Positions 1 to 5,514 of a stretch of DNA of 7,808 nt are shown here, one piece after another. The first letter of the stretch is position 1, and each line of letters begins with the position of its first letter. The DNA is from JBLYYQ01 sp048550035 (lineage in GTDB: Bacteria > Nitrospinota_A > UBA7883 > JBLYYQ01): NCBI GenBank assembly GCA_048550035.1, contig JBLYYQ010000049.1, positions 1 to 7,808 of the forward strand, read 5' to 3'. The notes beneath the pieces were generated by a model. That model did no database searches, was not told the origin of the DNA, and was given only the letters and a program-made list of their open reading frames with translations. Both the position numbers and the translations under genes were made by a program.

Positions 1-48
1 GGGAATACTTAGGACAGTATAATCACTGTAGGCCTGCGGTTAGAGAAG

Positions 49-258
49 CTAAAAAATGACATCCTGGTTGGAAGATAGACGGATGTTATTACTGCTGCGG
101 CGAATGTCACAAAAGTTAAAGAGATCTAGTATTGCCTTTTCTTGTATATTCTCTTTTTCGATTAGTGTTGTAAGGTAATGTGTTCGGCTATCAATTAAGG
201 CGACAAGTTTATCCATTGCAGGGTAACGATCTTTCATACCATTTCGCATACCCAACAT
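49..258 (-). CDS. Possible small protein of unknown function (69 aa)
   Basis: I do not recognise this frame. It would encode 69 residues, begins 74 bases past the tRNA-Ala gene and ends in TAG. The middle part, about residues 15 to 50, is mostly polar with regular hydrophobic positions and could form one or two helices. There is no signal peptide, membrane segment or known motif. No convincing Shine-Dalgarno sequence precedes the ATG at 258 or the in-frame ATGs at codons 4 and 8. A TATACT resembling a -10 box lies about 25 bases upstream on the same strand, but it has no good -35 partner. The opposite strand of the same stretch carries a competing 40-codon frame (56-178). It may be a real orphan gene, a remnant or chance. 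Confidence 0.25.
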   Translation of the reverse strand: MLGMRNGMKDRYPAMDKLVALIDSRTHYLTTLIEKENIQEKAILDLFNFCDIRRSSNNIRLSSNQDVIF

Positions 259-332
259 GGTCTATTGAGTGGATAATAGTATAATTAACTGTTATTTTCA
301 CTCCTCAGCCTTCTTTATTTCCCACTTTAGAA

Positions 333-408
333 TGGTGGAGCCGACGGGATTCGAACCCGTTGCCTCAGCATTGCGAACGCTGCGCTCTCCCAATTGAGCT
401 ACGGCCCC
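333..408 (-). tRNA. tRNA-Ala, anticodon CGC
   Basis: The minus strand folds into a complete 76-nt tRNA. The 7-bp acceptor stem (GGGGCCG with CGGCTCC) includes the G3-U70 wobble pair that is the main alanine identity element. The D arm is GCTC/GAGC with GG in its loop. The anticodon stem is CAGCG/TGCTG, closed by a G-T wobble, with loop TTCGCAA. The T arm is ACGGG/CCCGT with loop TTCGAAT. The discriminator base is A73 and CCA is encoded at 333-335. The anticodon at 373-375 is CGC, which reads GCG. There is no variable-arm insertion or intron. The gene has the same orientation as the nos genes but lies 257 bases beyond nosY, so it probably has its own promoter. Confidence 0.96.
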
Positions 409-627
409 TTTAAATCATAGGTTGAATAATAACATAATTTAACCTCTGAAAAATAAATGATCGCAAACTCTAGTCATCAAAAAAATATTATCCAAAATTG
501 TTGAGTTAATTACTTTCTAAATGCAACATTAGAACTTATTTCATATTTAAATTGGAAATGGATGAAAAATTAGAGTAGTAAAATTTTGATAGTATAGATC
601 GCCTTCCATTTAAGCTAAATCGTTATG

Positions 628-660
628 AAGAGAAAAGATATCAAACAGACCGACCCTGTC
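628..660 (-). terminator. Weak candidate terminator after nosY
   Basis: Just past the nosY stop, the minus strand can form a short stem (ACAG...CTGT, 645-659) with a roughly 7-base loop. A T-rich run (TTTGATATCTTTTCTCTT) follows. The stem is only 4-5 bp, so intrinsic termination would be weak. It is the best candidate in the 257-base gap between nosY and the tRNA. The rest of the gap is AT-rich with nothing else I can identify. Confidence 0.22.
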
Positions 661-665
661 AACGC

Positions 666-1481
666 CTAAACTGCATGCCTCTTTAACATAAAGTATGAAC
701 ATACTAAAGGAATAATGGTCCAGAGCAGCAGACTTATAAACAAAACCCCCCTACCTACAAACAGATTATCTAAAGAGTCCATTATGCCTGATATTTTACT
801 AATATCATTTCCGGCATCTATCAGATTTATCATCCGATGAATATCTGCCGGATTCATAAAGAATAACGAGAAGAATATTTTTTTATTTAAAGTTCCCAAA
901 ATAGCCAACCCTAACAAGATCATGTCATATATTATTACAAAAAAGACCCAGACGATTACTGACATACCGGCGGCCGTAGAGTGCTCTTTCACAAACAAGC
1001 TGATCATGTAAGCTATAGAAATAAATGTTGTACCCAAAAGGATAGAGCTTAATATTAGATATAGAAAATGCGAAAAGTTCTCTAGCTCACCATTCATTAG
1101 ACCATTAATCCCTACCGGTCCATATCCGATTATTATTGCGATTGCGACAACTAAAGTATGGGCGAAGAATTTGCCTAGCAGAATATCTAAGTAAGATATC
1201 GGGTGGGTCAACAGGAGGTGGATTGTTTTTTGTTCAAATTCAGCGATAAAAGATCCGTGCGATAACAGTAGTGCTATTAAGGGAACAAAATAGATCGTCA
1301 GATTAGATAGGCTCACGATTGTAATCATAAAGCTTGTTGACTTCACCTCCCCTACTGGAGCGCTACCTAGTAGCATCACTGAAACAGAAAGTATGACCAA
1401 TAGTGATACTGAGGATAAAACCCAATAATTACGTGTGGCATCTTTAAATTCTTTGAAGGCAACGGTGATGGTATGTTTCAT
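666..1481 (-). CDS. nosY: NosY, permease of the nos copper-centre assembly transporter
   Basis: NosY is the ABC-2 type integral membrane subunit of the complex that matures the CuZ site of N2O reductase, and it acts in the inner membrane. At 271 aa it has near the usual length. About six hydrophobic segments are visible (roughly residues 22-41, 52-74, 103-123, 139-163, 171-197 and 244-264). Family landmarks are present: KEFKDATRNYW at the N terminus, the EFEQKT stretch (81-86) before LLLTHPISYLDILLGKF, HSTAAG (167-172), and MNPADIHRMINL (209-220), which corresponds to LNPTDIYRLINL in Pseudomonas. The ATG overlaps the nosD stop as ATGA, with AAGGG nine bases upstream inside nosD, so translation is probably coupled. 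The partner ATPase gene nosF, normally just upstream, is missing here. The acidic EFEQKT element, expected at the ATPase contact, is retained, so I infer that an ATPase is still used. Confidence 0.93.
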   Translation of the reverse strand: MKHTITVAFKEFKDATRNYWVLSSVSLLVILSVSVMLLGSAPVGEVKSTSFMITIVSLSNLTIYFVPLIALLLSHGSFIAEFEQKTIHLLLTHPISYLDILLGKFFAHTLVVAIAIIIGYGPVGINGLMNGELENFSHFLYLILSSILLGTTFISIAYMISLFVKEHSTAAGMSVIVWVFFVIIYDMILLGLAILGTLNKKIFFSLFFMNPADIHRMINLIDAGNDISKISGIMDSLDNLFVGRGVLFISLLLWTIIPLVCSYFMLKRHAV

Positions 1482-2713
1482 GACTTTGTACCCTTTTCCA
1501 CCTGTTGCATCAGAGGATAGCTATCTACTACTCCACCAGGGTAGAGGTTGGGAAACAGAGCCTGCGCTCTCCTTAATAGTTGCAATGCCGGACTGGAAAA
1601 GAGTAACTTTGCTTCCGGATATTTCCACATTATTTTATCAGCAATGTTATTAGGTCGATAAGTAATATCGGCAATACTATCTCCATTTAAGTCAGAAGAT
1701 ATATTGTCACTCCAGTAGTTTCCAACTTTGCCATGCGACCACTCGTTGTATCTGGTCCCAACATATTTTACTTGTATATAGTTATCAATAAAATTGTTTT
1801 CATAGAGAAGATTGTCATACGATCCTGCCGTATAGTGAATCCCGATGTTGCACTTCTTAAAGTGATTACCTCTTATTACATTCTTGGATGAATTGTAAAC
1901 AAATAGGCATTTATCCTTGTTCTCGATGGTCATGTTATCAGTGATGCTGGAATTGTTTACATAGTTTAGCATGATACCATACGATCTGTCCTGATATGAC
2001 TGGTTGCCAGAAATAACTAGGTTATTAGAGAACATGAGTGCAAAGGCTACATCATTATTGGCAGAGTAATTGTTGCTCACTTTATTGTTATGGGCATACA
2101 TATAGTGGATCGCGAAACGCAAATTTTCCATACGGTTGCTTTCTAAAATGTTACTCTCACTGATAGTAATAAAGATCCCATCTCTCCCAAACTCGATCTC
2201 GTTATTACTTATTAACCCACCAGTGACATTCCACAACCTGATGCCGTCACCTATATCAGACATCAGTTTTCCTTTTCGCCCCTGAATACTGTTATTTCTA
2301 ACGGTCGGAGAAGATGTTCCATGTAACGAGATTCCAAAACTATTATCCTCTAACCTGTTACCCTCGATCAAAGTATTACCAGTATCCTCAGAGATATATA
2401 TCCCAGCATTCTCTTTTGCTACATCACTCCCTGAATTTCTGATGGTTAAATTTTTTATCGAAACATTAGAGGCATTGATGGTGATTACATTCCCCTGATA
2501 ACCGCCATCAATTACAGTATCTTCACTACCGATTATCGTGATAGGTTTGTTAATTATGATTTTTGAATAAGTACCAGAAGGTAGCCTGATAACAGTGCCG
2601 GCTTTGGCAGTCTCGATAACTTTTTGAAGATTCTGATAAGAATCAGCTTCAGCTCGTAAACTAAGAACAAAGATTACGATTAGAACAAAACAGTAAATAG
2701 GTCTGATGCTCAT
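1478..2713 (-). CDS. nosD: NosD, periplasmic beta-helix protein of CuZ assembly
   Basis: NosD is the periplasmic copper-handling component that sits on NosY and is needed to insert copper into NosZ. The 411 aa begin with a Sec signal peptide (hydrophobic residues 8-19, likely cleavage after the AEA at 21-23). A long run of degenerate repeats follows, rich in N, I and G (for example NTLIEGNRLEDNSFGISL at 113-130). This is the CASH/pectate-lyase-like right-handed beta-helix. Strong NosD signatures are GDGIRLWN (155-162), HYMYAHNN (203-210), NYVNNSSITDN (250-260), QVKYVGTRY (314-322), GNYWSDN (331-337) and PGGVVDSYPLM (392-402). The C terminus looks intact, so the absence of nosF is not due to a truncated nosD. 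The start at 2713 has only a weak ribosome site (AGATAGAC). An upstream in-frame ATG runs into a stop. The gene follows nosL by 57 bases and overlaps nosY by 4. Confidence 0.95.
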   Translation of the reverse strand: MSIRPIYCFVLIVIFVLSLRAEADSYQNLQKVIETAKAGTVIRLPSGTYSKIIINKPITIIGSEDTVIDGGYQGNVITINASNVSIKNLTIRNSGSDVAKENAGIYISEDTGNTLIEGNRLEDNSFGISLHGTSSPTVRNNSIQGRKGKLMSDIGDGIRLWNVTGGLISNNEIEFGRDGIFITISESNILESNRMENLRFAIHYMYAHNNKVSNNYSANNDVAFALMFSNNLVISGNQSYQDRSYGIMLNYVNNSSITDNMTIENKDKCLFVYNSSKNVIRGNHFKKCNIGIHYTAGSYDNLLYENNFIDNYIQVKYVGTRYNEWSHGKVGNYWSDNISSDLNGDSIADITYRPNNIADKIMWKYPEAKLLFSSPALQLLRRAQALFPNLYPGGVVDSYPLMQQVEKGTKS

Positions 2714-2770
2714 TAGTCTATCTGGTACATGGTAGACAACGTAATCTATGCTGCATAAAGATCGACTCTA

Positions 2771-3274
2771 TCAGTGAGCTGAGTGCAGGATATCTTCTTT
2801 AGATATTCCTGAAAAACCTACTACCTTGCCACCATTCTTTTTCACAAATTCTTTCGCCTTAGATTTTGATGCAAATGGAACTATCGATTTACCACCCATG
2901 CCATCTTTCTTACGACTGCCGATTACATAATGTGCTAAATAAGCATCTACCCAGCTCCCAGCCTCCGGCGCATCCCAGCTGCTAGCAACCCCCATGTCGT
3001 TTACATAAATGGCGGATATTCTCTTTACTTCTTCAGGTAGTAATATGTAAGAAAAAAGATCTCGAATTGTTGAAAACCATAGAACATCTTTTTCACCCTC
3101 TATGAATATTTGTCCCTTAGGTCCCGTGTGGTTAACTACGATCATCTTACAAAAATGGCCTACATCATTACTAGATGGCTCCTTTGGAGTCGGTTTCGAT
3201 GCCAGAGCCTCAACAGAATAAAGAAAGAATGTTGTAATAACTGCTAAATATAATATCCTTTTAATGCTCGTCAT
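2771..3274 (-). CDS. nosL: NosL, copper chaperone for N2O reductase maturation (non-lipoprotein variant)
   Basis: NosL carries Cu(I) in the periplasm and delivers it to NosD. Family landmarks in this 167-aa protein are NHTGPKGQ (48-55), WFSTIRDLFSYIL (66-78), YVNDMG (90-95), AYLAHYVIGS (111-120) and FVKKNGGKVVGF (143-154). Two features are unusual. First, the family's CxxCGM copper motif reads GHFCKM (39-44), leaving C42 as the only cysteine in the protein, with M44 beside it. Second, NosL is normally a lipoprotein, but here the signal (hydrophobic 7-20, then ALA-S) has no lipobox cysteine and looks like an ordinary type I Sec signal. I chose the ATG at 3274 because GGGGGAGAGG precedes it by two bases. 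The longer frame from 3316 would put charged and polar residues before the signal peptide. The gene starts 53 bases after nosR, and its early position in the cluster is atypical because nosL is usually last. Confidence 0.88.
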   Translation of the reverse strand: MTSIKRILYLAVITTFFLYSVEALASKPTPKEPSSNDVGHFCKMIVVNHTGPKGQIFIEGEKDVLWFSTIRDLFSYILLPEEVKRISAIYVNDMGVASSWDAPEAGSWVDAYLAHYVIGSRKKDGMGGKSIVPFASKSKAKEFVKKNGGKVVGFSGISKEDILHSAH

Positions 3275-3276
3275 AA

Positions 3277-3286
3277 CCTCTCCCCC
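3277..3286 (-). promoter_or_regulatory. Strong ribosome binding site deciding the nosL start
   Basis: The minus strand reads GGGGGAGAGG, then TT, then ATG. The GGAG core lies five bases from the ATG at 3274. The alternative ATG at 3316 has no comparable site, so the shorter reading of nosL is preferred. Confidence 0.75.
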
Positions 3287-3327
3287 AGTTAAACATTTAG
3301 TTAAGGAACTTGCCACTTATCCTACTA

Positions 3328-5424
3328 TTATTTCCGGATCAATGGAAGACATTTATTATCATTATAGAAAGTCTCTTGGCAAGCAATACAGTAAAAACAT
3401 TCACTGCTATCTATTGCCCCATTTTTATCTATTGCCTGAACTGAGCACTCTTTTTCACATATTTTACACTCTGGTCCGCACTCTTTTCTTCGTCTTAACC
3501 AGTTAAACATCTGCAACTTTCCAACGATCGCAAGCGCCGCTCCAAGTGGACAAATATAGCGGCAGTAGAATCTTTCAATTAGTAATCCAATCGCGATAAC
3601 AATAATGGCATAGAGCAGGTATTCCCAACTCCTGATAAATTTCAATGATATTGTTGTCTTAAACGGTTCTACCTCCGCAAACAATTCCGCTAGATCAAAT
3701 GAATAAAAAGAGATTCCTACAAGTAAGAACAGTATCAAATATTTTAGTACCAATAATCTTTCATGCAAGATGAGCGACACTTTGATATCTGGAATTTTAA
3801 CCAATTTAGCAACAGCATGAGTGAATTCCTGAATGATTCCAAATGGACATAACCAGCCACAGAATATGCCTCTCCCCCACAAAATGAGAGTAACTCCAAC
3901 GAATATCCATAAAATCAATATCAATGGTTCATACAGCAAAAAGCTTGCATCATTATTCCCGGCAACCGAGTTAACAAACATCAGAACATTGACAACTGAT
4001 AGTTGTGCTTCTACATAGAAGCCAAGCCACAAGAGGGTAAAGGCCATAAATATGAATTTAAATTTTGCTAAGAGTTTTGGATATTTAGCGAAGAAATCTT
4101 GAAATAGGAGAAATGCCGAGATCGTGGCTAACATAAACAAAAGGAAGATGACATCCAATACCCGTTCTTGCCATACCTTTTTCCATAACGGTTCAGGATC
4201 TGGTTGCAATTGATCTGAGTTTCCAGCTAGGTAAGTATCAGGTAATTTATAGTCAAATGAAAACGAAGTATATACCCTCTCTAGAGCTCCAATACTCTTG
4301 TTAGCAAGTAAATGAAATTTGAACTGATCTGTTGGAATAAACTGTGAGTCTAGCGTTTTACTTTTATTGATTACAAAAATCCCAATCTCTTTAAATTCAG
4401 GCGAATTCTCAGATAGCAATCTGCCGATTCTCTTATAATCTTGATCACGAAATGTATAGCTGTTCTCAGCTTGAGTGACTTTGATTCGATCAAAGATCTT
4501 TCCCCGAACAAAACCTGATCCTCGAAATGAAAAATCACCGTTAGCCGCAACTAATATGGCATAGTCATCTTTCGTTAATTTTTTAGAGATTAGCCAATTA
4601 TATTCTTCTTCACCCAGTAGATTTTTTCCGATAGATATAGGATTGATTAAAGCTAGATATAGATCGATAAAATCATCTTCGGTTCTCTCTAGACTATCGA
4701 ATGAGTCGTTTATGTTTGGAGCGATTTCATCAAACTTAGCTCGAACATAATCATGCTTTAGATTGAGCCTTCTTATCGCACCATTTTCTAATAACCGATC
4801 CCATGATGCGTTGACAAAATCATCGGTATCTAGCTCTTTTGCGACTACCTTAGGTTGGTCTACTTTTATACCATCTTCTGCTTGCTTGGCAATTTTTATA
4901 ACTTTTAGAGCCGACTTTATAATTGTATCGGTCACAATCATTGCCGTTACAGTTGCGCTACTTATTAGAGGAGGGAGAGATGAACTTTGATCTGCAGAGA
5001 AGATGCCGCTTTCAAAGACATTAAGATTCTCATGTTGCTTGATAAAGTCATCGAATTTTGATTGAGAAATTCCGGCCAAGATAATAGGTTCATGATGTTC
5101 TATCATTTTGACACCAACTATATCGCCATTATTTTTTACTCCAACCAAGATTTTAATCGGCTTACCTGAGTATCCTGTCGTATCTACAATATCTGAAGTT
5201 ACATAGATGTACCCTATACGCTCTTTATCCTTATAGGCAGTAGTTATCTTTTTTTTGCTCTTAACTTCCCTAAATTCATCGGCAGCTGGAAAGAGCTCAG
5301 AAAAGCTATAAGATTGTTTGTAATCTAGCGAAGGTGCCGAAGCAAAACCTTGGCTAGGCAGTAAAAAAAAGAGGGTAAGTATCAAGCTAAGGTATAATAT
5401 AAGTACTCGTCTGCAGCTATACAT
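3328..5424 (-). CDS. nosR: NosR, membrane flavo-polyferredoxin supporting N2O reductase
   Basis: NosR feeds electrons to NosZ and is needed for its expression and activity. The 698 aa, slightly short for the family, start with a Sec signal (hydrophobic 7-22, cleavage near A28-S29-A30). A periplasmic FMN-binding domain (about 70-180) contains ISSATVT (154-160), where T158 matches the flavinylated threonine; the family's SGAT reads SSAT. A second periplasmic stretch of about 230 residues follows. Membrane segments lie at about 422-442, 455-475, 495-517, 553-575 and 600-618. CxxxCP motifs occur at 522-527 and 621-626. The C terminus has two 4Fe-4S clusters: C649, C653, C656, C660, and C676, C679, C682, C692. 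The ATG has a weak ribosome site. A stem-loop separates nosR from nosZ, 90 bases upstream. No apbE-type flavin transferase gene is in the window, so it would have to be elsewhere. Confidence 0.96.
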   Translation of the reverse strand: MYSCRRVLILYLSLILTLFFLLPSQGFASAPSLDYKQSYSFSELFPAADEFREVKSKKKITTAYKDKERIGYIYVTSDIVDTTGYSGKPIKILVGVKNNGDIVGVKMIEHHEPIILAGISQSKFDDFIKQHENLNVFESGIFSADQSSSLPPLISSATVTAMIVTDTIIKSALKVIKIAKQAEDGIKVDQPKVVAKELDTDDFVNASWDRLLENGAIRRLNLKHDYVRAKFDEIAPNINDSFDSLERTEDDFIDLYLALINPISIGKNLLGEEEYNWLISKKLTKDDYAILVAANGDFSFRGSGFVRGKIFDRIKVTQAENSYTFRDQDYKRIGRLLSENSPEFKEIGIFVINKSKTLDSQFIPTDQFKFHLLANKSIGALERVYTSFSFDYKLPDTYLAGNSDQLQPDPEPLWKKVWQERVLDVIFLLFMLATISAFLLFQDFFAKYPKLLAKFKFIFMAFTLLWLGFYVEAQLSVVNVLMFVNSVAGNNDASFLLYEPLILILWIFVGVTLILWGRGIFCGWLCPFGIIQEFTHAVAKLVKIPDIKVSLILHERLLVLKYLILFLLVGISFYSFDLAELFAEVEPFKTTISLKFIRSWEYLLYAIIVIAIGLLIERFYCRYICPLGAALAIVGKLQMFNWLRRRKECGPECKICEKECSVQAIDKNGAIDSSECFYCIACQETFYNDNKCLPLIRK

Positions 5425-5462
5425 TAAACCCAGTTGGTTAGGAGAGAATAAAAGATAGGGCT

Positions 5463-5493
5463 ACCACTCTACAGTATCTAAATGTAGAGTGGT
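5463..5493 (-). promoter_or_regulatory. Intercistronic stem-loop between nosZ and nosR
   Basis: A perfect 11-bp inverted repeat, ACCACTCTACA (5463-5473) with TGTAGAGTGGT (5483-5493), is separated by a 9-base loop. It fills the centre of the 90-base gap after the nosZ stop. On the minus strand it is followed by AGCCCTATCTTTTATT, not by an immediate T run, so it is not a textbook intrinsic terminator. It more likely protects the 3' end of a nosZ transcript or partly attenuates read-through into nosR, giving more NosZ than assembly proteins. The repeat is seen directly; the function is inferred. Confidence 0.7.
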
Positions 5494-5514
5494 GAATCCC
5501 CGATAAAATCAGAA

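Noticed and set aside
56..178. Plus-strand 40-codon frame with TATAAT at 18-23 and a GAGAAG sequence upstream
   Set aside because: It is very short, resembles nothing known and overlaps the minus-strand frame. The -35 would lie outside the window, so the promoter cannot be judged.
333..408. tRNA-Ala as an integration site bringing in the nos cluster
   Set aside because: The nos genes lie on the 5' side of the tRNA, whereas elements usually join at the 3' end. No copy of the tRNA 3' end and no integrase are seen in the window.
3275..3316. Longer nosL start
   Set aside because: It lacks a good ribosome site and puts 14 mostly polar residues before a normal signal peptide. The strong GGGGGAGAGG lies inside this stretch.
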